The position numbers were made by a program, and so were the translations under genes. The notes beneath the pieces were generated by a model that saw nothing but the letters and a program-made list of their open reading frames with translations, was not told the origin of the DNA and did not search any database. Source: Butyrivibrio hungatei NK4A153 (lineage in GTDB: Bacteria; Bacillota; Clostridia; Lachnospirales; Lachnospiraceae). From it: a stretch of 64,000 nucleotides of DNA. Below, in pieces: positions 1 through 8,287 of the stretch. The DNA lies in assembly GCF_000424465.1 (NCBI RefSeq), contig NZ_AUJY01000002.1, forward strand, positions 285,758 to 349,757. Direction: 5' to 3'. Within the stretch, counting starts at the first letter, position 1; the number at the start of each line of letters is the position of its first letter.

Positions 1-1071
1 CAGTATGAGGGACTTTATCTGCTTTTGCAGAAGGTTGATATCGATGGCGGAAATATTGATCTCAATAATCTTGAGGTTGTTAATAATGTTGCCGGCGATA
101 GGAAGATGAACCAAAATAATACCGGAGGATATCTCGTTGAGCTTGGAGCGGCCGATGCTTTTCAGGATACTCCTGAAAATCTTATTGTAGAGACACCTAA
201 CAGATGGATGGAAGTAAAGTCGCCGTCCAATCTTACAGAAGATCAGCACAAGTATTTGACAGATCTTGTTAATGAGGCGGAACAGGCTCTTTATCTTTCT
301 GACGGTGAAAAGACCGAATCGGGGAAAACATGGTCTGACTATTATGATCCCGAATCATGGATGCGCCAGTATGTGTTTCAGGAGATATCGATAAATTATG
401 ATACGGAGTATAACAGCGAGTTTTTCCATATTAAAGAAAACGATAGGAAGTTATACGGCGGTCCGGCCTGGGACTTTGATAAGTCAATAAACGATTATGT
501 TTCCTTTATTCAGAATGAAAGATTGAATTATATGATCAGATCGATTCACAATAATTCAATAGTAGTAAAGGATAAAGACAATTCGGGAGTAATGTGGCTT
601 AGGCAGTTTGATTCGCACAAAGATTTCCATGACGGAATGAAGAAATTTTTCTTTGAAAAGGCTGAGCCGCAACTTAAAAAGATTCTTTCGGAAGATGTGC
701 CTGTATGGGAAAAAGAAATTGAGAAATCGGCAATTGCAGATACTTACAGGTGGTCCGTCGAAGATATTGATAATCCGAATGATCCGGCAGATTCTTTTGC
801 AAATTCGGTAAAGAAAATTACCGGAGTCTTTGCTGACAGGACTAAGTTCCTTGATGCATATTATAAGAATGAAGATGCTTATTATATTGTGACTTTTGTT
901 TTGGATGAAGCCAGAATTGATCTTATGGTTCCCGTAAAAAAGAATGGGACGATAGGCGAAGATTCGCTTCCGATTTACAAGGACAGTAATGATTGGTACT
1001 ATGGCAAAGAGTTATTTACTCCCGAAACCGTGGTCACAAAGGACATGGTACTTACGCAGAAACAGCATTAG
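1..1071 (+). CDS. CotH-family (spore coat protein H-like) kinase, 5' end outside window
   Basis: The reading frame is open from base 1 (QYEGLYLLLQKVDIDGG...), so this is the C-terminal ~356 residues of a longer protein. The GLYLL-x-QKVD stretch, the later GGYLVEL segment and the GGPAWDFDKSIN motif (near nt 460-490) match the CotH kinase family, whose members are atypical protein kinases; WDFD would hold a metal-binding Asp. In clostridia the family often sits beside a VTC polyphosphate polymerase and a DUF4956 membrane protein, exactly as here. The last ~60 residues are not recognisable and may be a separate wall-facing segment. The substrate is unknown. The stop at 1069-1071 lies 20 nt before the next start, consistent with an operon. 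The family call is fairly firm; the function is inferred. Confidence 0.8.
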   Translation, partial: QYEGLYLLLQKVDIDGGNIDLNNLEVVNNVAGDRKMNQNNTGGYLVELGAADAFQDTPENLIVETPNRWMEVKSPSNLTEDQHKYLTDLVNEAEQALYLSDGEKTESGKTWSDYYDPESWMRQYVFQEISINYDTEYNSEFFHIKENDRKLYGGPAWDFDKSINDYVSFIQNERLNYMIRSIHNNSIVVKDKDNSGVMWLRQFDSHKDFHDGMKKFFFEKAEPQLKKILSEDVPVWEKEIEKSAIADTYRWSVEDIDNPNDPADSFANSVKKITGVFADRTKFLDAYYKNEDAYYIVTFVLDEARIDLMVPVKKNGTIGEDSLPIYKDSNDWYYGKELFTPETVVTKDMVLTQKQH

Positions 1072-1091
1072 GAAGGACAGAGCAGAATTTT

Positions 1092-1784
1092 ATGGGTAAC
1101 AGATACAGAAACGAACAGAAGTATCTTCTGAATAAATCTGACGTCGCTATCCTTAAGATGAGGCTTGATGCCATGATGGAAAAAGATCCGCATGTGCGTG
1201 ACGGCACGTCTTATCTGATCCGCAGTGTGTATTTTGACGATCCGAATAATTCCTGTCTTCATGAGAAAGAAGACGGAGTTTTTTTCCGAAGAAAGTGGAG
1301 AATCAGAATATATAATTGCAGCGACAAGGTGATACATCTTGAATGTAAAGAAAAACTGGGCAATATGACACATAAAGACAGCATCACTGTTTCAAGAGCG
1401 GATGTTGAAGCGGCAATGGCGGGAAATATTGAGCCGGATAAGAACAGAGAACCTTTATGGAATGATTTTGCATTGCAGGTCATGACAAAAGGCTTCAGAC
1501 CGGCGACTATTGTTCAATATGAGAGAATCCCGTATATCTGGAGGCCTTCAAATGTGCGTGTCACGATTGACAGATGTCTTTCTTCGAGCGAGATGTTTGA
1601 CCGATTTTTTGATGAAGATCTGCCGGTAAGGCCTATTATGGCGAGGGATCTTGATCTTCTGGAGGTGAAGTATGATACGCTTTTGCCCGATCACTTAAGA
1701 CAAGTGATGATTCTTGATAATATGAGATATACTTCTTTTTCTAAATACGAATTGTGCCGTCGAATGCCAATGCAGGCATTTTGA
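1092..1784 (+). CDS. VTC-domain polyphosphate polymerase-like protein
   Basis: A 230-residue protein that begins MGNRYRNEQKYLL, the usual N-terminus of bacterial VTC-domain proteins. Conserved basic and acidic strands of the triphosphate tunnel fold are visible: IRSVYFDD, RRKWRIRIYN, HLECKEK, VQYERIPYI, VRVTIDRCL and LLEVKYD. VTC enzymes make polyphosphate from nucleoside triphosphate. The frame is open back to 993, but that part overlaps the CotH gene and lacks the family pattern, so ATG 1092 was chosen. The ribosome binding site (GGAAGGA near 1071) is rather far upstream. Its neighbours are CotH and DUF4956 genes, a recurrent trio in Firmicutes. Whether the product is polyphosphate or another phosphate chain cannot be told from sequence. 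Confidence 0.85.
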   Translation: MGNRYRNEQKYLLNKSDVAILKMRLDAMMEKDPHVRDGTSYLIRSVYFDDPNNSCLHEKEDGVFFRRKWRIRIYNCSDKVIHLECKEKLGNMTHKDSITVSRADVEAAMAGNIEPDKNREPLWNDFALQVMTKGFRPATIVQYERIPYIWRPSNVRVTIDRCLSSSEMFDRFFDEDLPVRPIMARDLDLLEVKYDTLLPDHLRQVMILDNMRYTSFSKYELCRRMPMQAF

Positions 1785-1827
1785 ACGGATGGCATACGAA
1801 GCATAGCATTATAACGGAGGATGAGAA

Positions 1828-2505
1828 ATGAGTTTTAAGGATATTTTAAAGAAATCTTTTTTGGAGAATTACGCTCAGACGGAAATGAGCATCAGGACAA
1901 TAGTAATTGCGATCGCGCTTACATGTGTATTTGCGGTATATATTTATCTTTTTTACAGAGTTGTTACAAAAAAGAGCTTTTATTCAAAGAGCTTTAATAT
2001 CTCTCTTGCATCGATTGCGATCATAACTGCGGCAATTATTCTGACTATCCAGTCAAGCGTTGTGGTTTCTCTTGGTATGGTGGGTGCGCTTTCTATCGTA
2101 AGATTTCGTACCGCAATAAAAGATCCCATGGACCTTGTGTTCCTGTTCTGGTCAATTGCTGTCGGAATCATCTGCGGCGCGGGATTGTTTGGAATAGCAC
2201 TGGTGCTTTCCGCATCGATCACAATACTCATTCTTGTTCTTGAGCTGGTTCCTCAGGCGAAGGCTCCTCAGATTCTTTTGATAAGCTTCAGAGACAGTGA
2301 TGAGACCAATGACGGTGTTGAGAAGATTCTTACAGAGAGCAAGAGCTATTACAGTGAGAAGAGCAGAACAATAACAAACGGACAGATAAGTCTGGCTTTC
2401 GAGATCAGAACATCAGACGGAAGAAAGCTTTGCAGCAGCCTTTCGGGACTTGACGGAGTAAACAGCGTATCACTTCTTAAGCATGACGGTGAAGTTACAT
2501 ATTAA
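1828..2505 (+). CDS. DUF4956 family membrane protein
   Basis: A 225-residue protein with about four membrane helices between residues 22 and 145 and a soluble C-terminal domain of ~75 residues. The segment GMVGALSIVRFRTAIKDP (near residues 85-102), with Arg/Lys residues just after a helix, is the hallmark of DUF4956. The family has no proven biochemical role, but it accompanies VTC and CotH genes, suggesting a membrane component of a polyphosphate or phosphoryl-transfer system. The start is ATG 1828, preceded by CGGAGG at a good distance; an ATG at 1821 is out of frame. It is probably the last member of the three-gene operon, 43 nt after the VTC gene. Confidence 0.82.
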   Translation: MSFKDILKKSFLENYAQTEMSIRTIVIAIALTCVFAVYIYLFYRVVTKKSFYSKSFNISLASIAIITAAIILTIQSSVVVSLGMVGALSIVRFRTAIKDPMDLVFLFWSIAVGIICGAGLFGIALVLSASITILILVLELVPQAKAPQILLISFRDSDETNDGVEKILTESKSYYSEKSRTITNGQISLAFEIRTSDGRKLCSSLSGLDGVNSVSLLKHDGEVTY

Positions 2506-2541
2506 GCGTAGTGCTGAAGGCACTGACAAGGGCATGAATTT

Positions 2542-4032
2542 ATGAAAAGAAAGATAAACATAGCTTTAAAGTGCATATTTTTTACTATAACCGTGGGCAT
2601 TATTTTATATGCAACGACGATAGTTTTGGAGAGAAAAGACAGCTTGTATAAGTATGCCGATTTCTTTGAACTTGCAAAAAAAGATCAGATTGACGTTCTT
2701 TTTATCGGATCTTCTCACGTAATAAATGCGATAAACCCTACGGTTCTTTATAATGAGTACGGATATACTTCTTACAATATGGGAGGACACGGTTCGCTCC
2801 TTCAATCAACATATTGGGAACTAAGGGAGGCGCTTCAGTACACGACTCCGAAGTGGGTTGTTGTTGATGCCTATATGCTTGAGAAGAACTATCGTTACCT
2901 CGATGACAGAGATGCAAATCCCGATGAGGATGAGGTAAATACTTCTGTTGAGCAGCTTCACCTTAATATGGATGTGTGGCCGTTTAACGACCTCAAAGTT
3001 GAGGCGGTAAACGATCTTATACAGGATAAATCGATCCGAAGAGAATTCCTTTTTAATTTCCTTGTTTATCACAACAGGTGGGAATACATTTCCGAGGATG
3101 ATTTTAAATCGGTATTCGGAGATGAATCAAAGAACGAATTGTTCGGCGCAGAGATGAGATATGACGTTGAGACTTCTTTTACTTTCTGTAAGGAACCTGA
3201 AAAGGGAGAGGTTCTTCCGGAGGAAACGGTTGGAGAACGCTATCTTAAGGCTATCATTGAAGAGTGTAAGAAGAGAAAAATCGGAGTGCTTGTGACATTC
3301 GATCCTTTTAATCCCGAGTCAAAAGATATTATTGCGGCAAATTCAGCGGGTGCGATAGCAAAAGCCTGCAAAGTGCCGTATCTTAATATGCTCAACTCGG
3401 ATGTTATTGATATATATTCAGACTTAAACGATCACGGACATCTGAATGCTGTCGGATCTACAAAGACAACCAAGGCGATAGGAAAGTGGCTTAAGAGTAA
3501 TTCAAAGCTTGTTGATCACAGAGGCGACGAGGCTTATGCATACTGGGATGAAAAGAGCGATAATTTCTATGATTCGATAAGAGATGATACGACCGATGAG
3601 GACAACCTTATTTCCAAATTGAGTCTTTTGTCTCTTGGAGAGTATGGCTTTGTTTTATACTGCAATGAAGGTTCTCAGGTTTTTACGGATAAATCAATGG
3701 AACATGTCATAAGTGGAATAGCGGATTCAAATATGATCAAAACTACGTCTGGGCCGTATATACTTATTAAGGATCCAAAGACGGGCAAGACATATGAAGC
3801 TTCCGGCGACGGAAATCTTGAGAATGTTGAGACAGCGATGGGACATATGTATTATCAGCCTGTTGAACAGAATTTCAGGCTTTTTTATGAGGCGGACGAT
3901 CAGGATACAAACTATCTGTATGACGACGCTCATGCGAGTGCCGATATTCAGATAATAATATATGATAAAGAAACCGGAGAAGTGGTGGAACATGAGTATT
4001 ACACTTCAAAAGGAGGAAGATATGCAAGGTAA
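2542..4032 (+). CDS. Membrane-anchored SGNH-hydrolase-like protein
   Basis: A 496-residue protein with one N-terminal membrane helix (about residues 8-28) and an outer domain. DVLFIGSSHVINAINP (residues ~51-66) looks like the Ser block of DltD/SGNH-like proteins, and DHGHLNAVG (near residue 296) supplies the Asp-x-x-His block, so a Ser-His esterase or acyltransferase fold is likely. The C-terminal ~180 residues are not recognisable. DltD-like proteins usually work with an MBOAT transferase to modify surface polymers, and one is encoded at 8288. The start has only a weak AAGGG site. The last codons overlap the uridine kinase gene by 11 nt, so the two are probably translationally coupled. The fold is reasonably supported; the substrate is unknown. 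Confidence 0.62.
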   Translation: MKRKINIALKCIFFTITVGIILYATTIVLERKDSLYKYADFFELAKKDQIDVLFIGSSHVINAINPTVLYNEYGYTSYNMGGHGSLLQSTYWELREALQYTTPKWVVVDAYMLEKNYRYLDDRDANPDEDEVNTSVEQLHLNMDVWPFNDLKVEAVNDLIQDKSIRREFLFNFLVYHNRWEYISEDDFKSVFGDESKNELFGAEMRYDVETSFTFCKEPEKGEVLPEETVGERYLKAIIEECKKRKIGVLVTFDPFNPESKDIIAANSAGAIAKACKVPYLNMLNSDVIDIYSDLNDHGHLNAVGSTKTTKAIGKWLKSNSKLVDHRGDEAYAYWDEKSDNFYDSIRDDTTDEDNLISKLSLLSLGEYGFVLYCNEGSQVFTDKSMEHVISGIADSNMIKTTSGPYILIKDPKTGKTYEASGDGNLENVETAMGHMYYQPVEQNFRLFYEADDQDTNYLYDDAHASADIQIIIYDKETGEVVEHEYYTSKGGRYAR

Positions 4033-4642
4033 GATCTGTATTGTCGGAATTGCAGGTGGTACCGCTTCGGGCAAAACGACAATAGTAAGAAAGATAAAAG
4101 AGAATTTTGGTGATGATATTGTTGTCATCAACCATGATTCATATTATAAAGCTCACAACGACCTTTCATATGAGGACAGGTCCAAGCTTAACTACGATCA
4201 TCCGGATTCATTTGACACTCAGATGATGATAGAGGATGTAAAAAAGCTTAAGAACAACGAGGAAGTCGATATTCCCGTTTATGATTTTTCGGTTCATAAC
4301 AGAGCTGATGCAACGGTTCACATTGTTCCTAAGAATGTTATAATCCTTGAGGGAATCCTTGTTCTTGAAAATAAAGAATTAAGAGATCTTATGGATATCA
4401 AGGTTTTCGTTGATACGGATGCGGATGAGAGACTTATGCGAAGAATCCGCCGCGATATGGCGGAGCGTGCAAGGAGTATAGAGTCGATCCTTAATCAGTA
4501 CGCGGATACGGTTAAGCCTATGCATGAGCAGTTCATTGAACCCAGTAAAAAATATGCAGATATTATTATTCCCAGAGGCGGCGAAAATCTTACGGGAATC
4601 AACATTTTACAGCAGCACATAAAGAGCATGCTTGTTATATGA
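4022..4642 (+). CDS. udk: Uridine kinase
   Basis: A 206-residue cytosolic enzyme that phosphorylates uridine or cytidine with ATP or GTP in pyrimidine salvage. The P-loop GGTASGKTT is at residues ~10-18. Further family motifs are VINHDSYYK, NYDHPDSFD (substrate Asp/His region), VIILEGILVLENKELRDLMD and RRIRRDMAERARS (lid). The length matches the bacterial Udk family. The frame is open to 3962, but that part lies inside the upstream gene, while ATG 4022 has a strong AAGGAGGA site just before it and begins the conserved QGKICIVGIAGG strand. Its place among surface-glycan genes may reflect a need for UTP for nucleotide sugars, though this is inference. Confidence 0.95.
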   Translation: MQGKICIVGIAGGTASGKTTIVRKIKENFGDDIVVINHDSYYKAHNDLSYEDRSKLNYDHPDSFDTQMMIEDVKKLKNNEEVDIPVYDFSVHNRADATVHIVPKNVIILEGILVLENKELRDLMDIKVFVDTDADERLMRRIRRDMAERARSIESILNQYADTVKPMHEQFIEPSKKYADIIIPRGGENLTGINILQQHIKSMLVI

Positions 4643-4703
4643 TAAGCATGGTTTGCCGTGATGCGGTTGTAAGTATAAGAAAATTGCTTTAGGAGAATGA
4701 CAT

Positions 4704-5798
4704 ATGTTAATGGTTGCATGGTCCGTAGTGCGCCTGATCTATTGGATGTTAATAGTGCCATATCTTATCGGACAGCTTTTCAACTTTATATTACCTGAGG
4801 GAAAAAAGACGGTAGGAATCACTTTTATTCTTGGATTTCTTATTTACATTGCTATATTTGAAATGGTCGCGATTCCCTGCATAATCAATTATGTTTACGA
4901 GTCGTTTACGCATTGCAGACAGATTTATGTGGTGATCGTATCGCTTTTGGCAATCGGCGGATCTTTTAGGTTCAGTAAGTCGATCTTTAAGAGGGAGATT
5001 GTCTGTGACCTTAATATAGAGACCAAAATTTATTATGGAATCTTTATAGCACTTGTTCTTTTTCAAGTGGTAATGAACTTTATATATGCACCGTTCAACG
5101 GTGATGATGCCGAATATGTGACAAATTCACTTATAGCGCAGCAGTGGGGATCTATGAACAGGATCGACCCTAATGTTGGAGGACCAATTGACCTTAAAAC
5201 GAGAAATGTGCTTGCAGCTGTTACAATGTGGATTGCCTTTATAGCCAAGAGCTCATCTGTACATGCCACTATAGTTTCGCATGTAGTAATGCCACTCTTT
5301 GTTTTACCGCTTGTTTATTATGTGTATTATCAGATAGGGAAGAGTCTTTTTAAGGAGAAAAAAGAAATCGTTCCCGTATTTATGATCTTTATAAATATGC
5401 TGTATATGTTTGGAAATGTTTCGCTGAGTACGCCTGCGACATTCCTGCTAATGAGAAGTTGGCAGGGGAAGGCTCTTTTTTCAAATCTTGCACTTCCGAT
5501 GATCTTTTGGCTCTTTTTGCTTATGTTTGAAGATGTATCCGCAGTGAACGAGGCGGCCGGAACTAAAGAAAAACTTAAGATCACCGCACCCTGCTGGATA
5601 ATGCTTGCGCTTGTAAATGTACTTTCATGTATCTGTACTGAGCTTGGTGTTGCGCTTGGATGCGGACTTGTTGCAATCCTTACGATTGTTTTATTATATG
5701 CATCAAAGAGATGGACTGTGCTTGTAGGAGCTTTTTTGGCGGTTATTCCCAATCTGGCTTATGTTGCCTTTTATTTAATTCTGGGGGGTGGAGCATAA
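4704..5798 (+). CDS. Polytopic membrane protein, DUF6077-like, N-terminal part (probable frameshift)
   Basis: A 364-residue, very hydrophobic protein with roughly nine membrane helices. It carries an outer-loop acidic motif FNGDDAEY (near residue 134), as seen in polytopic glycosyltransferase-like proteins where an acidic pair follows the first helices. I associate it with DUF6077 from memory, without a search. ATG 4704 has an AGGAG site 8 nt upstream. The frame stops at TAA 5796-5798, straight after a run of six G (5783-5788). Reading past this with one G fewer continues without interruption into the next frame, which also begins in mid-membrane-domain. The two entries are therefore probably one ~655-residue protein split by a real or sequencing frameshift. 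Confidence 0.6.
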   Translation: MLMVAWSVVRLIYWMLIVPYLIGQLFNFILPEGKKTVGITFILGFLIYIAIFEMVAIPCIINYVYESFTHCRQIYVVIVSLLAIGGSFRFSKSIFKREIVCDLNIETKIYYGIFIALVLFQVVMNFIYAPFNGDDAEYVTNSLIAQQWGSMNRIDPNVGGPIDLKTRNVLAAVTMWIAFIAKSSSVHATIVSHVVMPLFVLPLVYYVYYQIGKSLFKEKKEIVPVFMIFINMLYMFGNVSLSTPATFLLMRSWQGKALFSNLALPMIFWLFLLMFEDVSAVNEAAGTKEKLKITAPCWIMLALVNVLSCICTELGVALGCGLVAILTIVLLYASKRWTVLVGAFLAVIPNLAYVAFYLILGGGA

Positions 5799-6678
5799 TA
5801 TGTACGGAATTTTTATGGAATGTTATGTGGCGCTCAGACAGTATTTTGGAGGCGAATCGGCCGGAGATATCAGGGCATATCTTAACATGATCGTTTTTAT
5901 TGCTTCGGCGATATTTATCATGATCAAGGAAAAAGACAGAGTAAAAAAGATACTTTTTGGAATAATGCCACTTGTGATAATTGTGGGATTTCTTTTGCCG
6001 ATAACAAGGATAATATATGTCGGTCATGTTGATAAAGACAGCCCGGAAACGTATTATAGAATATTGTGGTTGATACCCATGTATATTGTTATTGCATACG
6101 CTGCATGTCTGATAATGATGAAAATGAAAAGCGATGCGATAAGAAGAGTGGTAATGGTTGCTGCGGTTCTTGCAATCATGCTTACAGGCAAACTTGTATA
6201 TACCAACAGATACATGTATAAGGCAGAGAACATTTATCATATTCGCCAGGATGTTATTGATATATGTGAGCTTATAAAGCCTGCAGAAGGAGAAGATAAT
6301 CCGAGGGCGGCTTTTCCCGAAGAACTGACATGGTATGTAAGGCAGTATGATACTCATATCCTTATGCCTTACGGAGCAGATATTATTGAGGGTGAAGCTA
6401 AGGGAATGTACTGGGATCCTGTGTATGATGCAATGAAAAATGTTGAGGTCACATCAGAAGGCGTTGAAATAGTGGATGCCAATGCGCTTGTTGATGCGAC
6501 AAGAGAAGAAGAGTGTCGATATGTCATCATGCCCGAGGATACAGAGAAAAGGAAGCTGAGTAAGGATCTTACGACATTCGGTCTTAAGATTGTTGATAAA
6601 GTCGATAAGTTTTATGTCTATGAAGATCCTGTTGTAGTTGAGAAGCTTGAGGAAAAGAAAGCGGCAGAGAAGAGTTAA
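5788..6678 (+). CDS. Polytopic membrane protein, C-terminal continuation of the preceding gene
   Basis: A 296-residue frame with four further membrane helices (about residues 28-145), including a PITRIIYVGHVD loop, then a soluble tail of ~150 residues (residues ~150-296). It overlaps the upstream frame by 11 nt and lies in the +1 frame relative to it. Removing one G from the G6 run at 5783-5788 joins LILG directly to VEHNMYG. If it is translated on its own, ATG 5800 would be used; it has GGTGGAG six bases before it, so coupled translation is possible. The tail resembles the soluble C-terminal domain of polytopic sugar transferases only in general layout. No catalytic residues are recognised. 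Confidence 0.55.
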   Translation: MEHNMYGIFMECYVALRQYFGGESAGDIRAYLNMIVFIASAIFIMIKEKDRVKKILFGIMPLVIIVGFLLPITRIIYVGHVDKDSPETYYRILWLIPMYIVIAYAACLIMMKMKSDAIRRVVMVAAVLAIMLTGKLVYTNRYMYKAENIYHIRQDVIDICELIKPAEGEDNPRAAFPEELTWYVRQYDTHILMPYGADIIEGEAKGMYWDPVYDAMKNVEVTSEGVEIVDANALVDATREEECRYVIMPEDTEKRKLSKDLTTFGLKIVDKVDKFYVYEDPVVVEKLEEKKAAEKS

Positions 6679-6691
6679 GGAAATAAGTTAA

Positions 6692-7570
6692 ATGGATAAA
6701 GAAGTGCAACAATACCTCGACAGGGTGCATGAGTCGGATTTTGCCATGCTCTCGGAGGTAGACAGAATATGTAAAAAACATAATATACAGTATTATCTTC
6801 ACGGAGGTACGTTCCTTGGTGCTGTAAGGCATCAGGATTTTATTCCGTGGGATGATGATGTGGATATTCTTTTTTTGCGTGAAGATTACGAGAGGTTTAT
6901 TGACGTATATGAGAAAGAGGCGGATAAGAGATTTAAACTTCTTAGATTTGAGAGATATCCTCAGTTTTTTGATTTTATAACAAAGATCGCGGATTACGAT
7001 CTTACTTATGAAGAGACCTCTTTTGGAGCGGAAGATTTCTACGATCACAGGTATTCTCATCCTACGCTCGATCTTTTTGTATTTGATAAAGAGGCGGATA
7101 ATCACAAGTGGCAGCTTATCAGGATGAAGCTTCTCTATGCGCTTGCCATGGGCCACAGACCGTACGTTGATTATTCGAAGTTTAAGGGCGTGATGAAGAT
7201 TGTATCTTTCTTTCTTACAACTGTCGGAAGGTGCATACCTTTCAAGGTTATAGCATATAAATATATTAAGCTTCAGACACTCGGAGGACTTGCAAAGAGA
7301 GCACCGGGTAACGAGAAAGGCTCGGGAGATGAGACAACTCTTTTCATCTCAAATGAGCAGCCCGATCCAAGGTACTGGGGACTTGATTTTGATGCGGATC
7401 ACCTCATATACGGACCTGACACAGCCATGATAAGGGGCAAGGAATTCCCTATTCCGAAGAACCACGACAAGTGGCTTAAGAAGACTTACAGGGATTATAT
7501 GAGTCTTCCGCCTGAGGATAAAAGAGTTCCCATGCACGTGAATGTTATAAAGAAAAACGAGGACCTATAA
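6692..7570 (+). CDS. LicD family phosphotransferase
   Basis: A 292-residue cytosolic protein. The N-terminal half has the LicD/nucleotidyltransferase signature: YYLHGGTFLGAVRHQDFIPW followed by DDDVDI (near residues 54-59), whose Asp residues bind metal. LicD proteins move phosphocholine or similar phospho-alditols from CDP-linked donors onto glycans. The neighbouring cytidylyltransferase gene, only 2 nt downstream, could supply such a CDP donor, so the pair probably decorates a surface polymer with a phospho-substituent. The start ATG 6692 is preceded by AAGGAAA. The donor cannot be deduced; choline-uptake genes are not in view, which argues weakly for a sugar-alcohol phosphate. Confidence 0.88.
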   Translation: MDKEVQQYLDRVHESDFAMLSEVDRICKKHNIQYYLHGGTFLGAVRHQDFIPWDDDVDILFLREDYERFIDVYEKEADKRFKLLRFERYPQFFDFITKIADYDLTYEETSFGAEDFYDHRYSHPTLDLFVFDKEADNHKWQLIRMKLLYALAMGHRPYVDYSKFKGVMKIVSFFLTTVGRCIPFKVIAYKYIKLQTLGGLAKRAPGNEKGSGDETTLFISNEQPDPRYWGLDFDADHLIYGPDTAMIRGKEFPIPKNHDKWLKKTYRDYMSLPPEDKRVPMHVNVIKKNEDL

Positions 7571-7572
7571 TT

Positions 7573-8286
7573 ATGAAAACAATAGCACTTATAATTGCCG
7601 GCGGTACGGGAGCCAGAATGAAGCAGGACATTCCCAAGCAGTTTCTTACGGTAAATGAGAAGCCTGTTATTGTATATACGCTTGAAGCGTTTCAGAATCA
7701 TCCCGAGATTGATTCTATCGCCGTAGTGTGTGTTGAAGGTTGGGAACAGATGCTTATGGCTTATGCCCGCCAGTTCAATATTTCAAAACTTGAGTACGTC
7801 GTTCCGGGCGGTGAGAACGGGCAGGGTTCCATACGAAACGGTGTGTATGAACTTGAGAAGAATTTTGATGCCGATTCGATAGTGCTTATCCATGACGCGA
7901 TAAGACCGATGGTTTCTGCGGAGATCATATCCGATTGCATCATGAAGACCAAGCAGTACGGAAATGCCATCACGGCTATTCCTTGTGCAGAGGCTATGCT
8001 TACCACAACGGACGGCGAAATGTCTGATAAGACATACCCCAGAGATAATCTTAAGAGAACTCAGACTCCGCAGGGATTCAGACTCGGAGAGATCTGTGAT
8101 CTTCACAGAGAGGCTCTTTCAAAAGGAATAACAAATTCTGTCGCATCTTGTACGCTTATGACAGAACTTGGCAGGAAAGTATATTTTTCACAGGGCTCTG
8201 AGAAGAATATAAAACTCACGACAGTAGACGATATTGACATCTTTAAGGCGCTCCTCATGAGCAAAAGGAGTGAATGGTTGAAGTAA
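7573..8286 (+). CDS. IspD/TarI-family cytidylyltransferase (CDP-alditol type likely)
   Basis: A 237-residue enzyme with the IspD/TarI fold: the N-terminal pyrophosphorylase loop AGGTGARMKQDIPKQF (residues ~9-24), VLIHDAIRPMVS (Asp for metal) and TQTPQGF. The window holds a second, more canonical IspD at 61406, so this copy is probably not needed for isoprenoid synthesis. It sits 2 nt after a LicD gene and 1 nt before an MBOAT gene, which fits synthesis of a CDP-activated alditol (ribitol- or glycerol-like phosphate) for a surface polymer, as TarI does. The product is inferred from context; the family is clear. Confidence 0.85.
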   Translation: MKTIALIIAGGTGARMKQDIPKQFLTVNEKPVIVYTLEAFQNHPEIDSIAVVCVEGWEQMLMAYARQFNISKLEYVVPGGENGQGSIRNGVYELEKNFDADSIVLIHDAIRPMVSAEIISDCIMKTKQYGNAITAIPCAEAMLTTTDGEMSDKTYPRDNLKRTQTPQGFRLGEICDLHREALSKGITNSVASCTLMTELGRKVYFSQGSEKNIKLTTVDDIDIFKALLMSKRSEWLK

Positions 8287-8287
8287 A

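Noticed and set aside
5743..6357. A 204-codon - strand frame across the frameshift site
   Set aside because: Antisense shadow of the membrane protein; Tyr/His/Asn-rich without domain or start signal.
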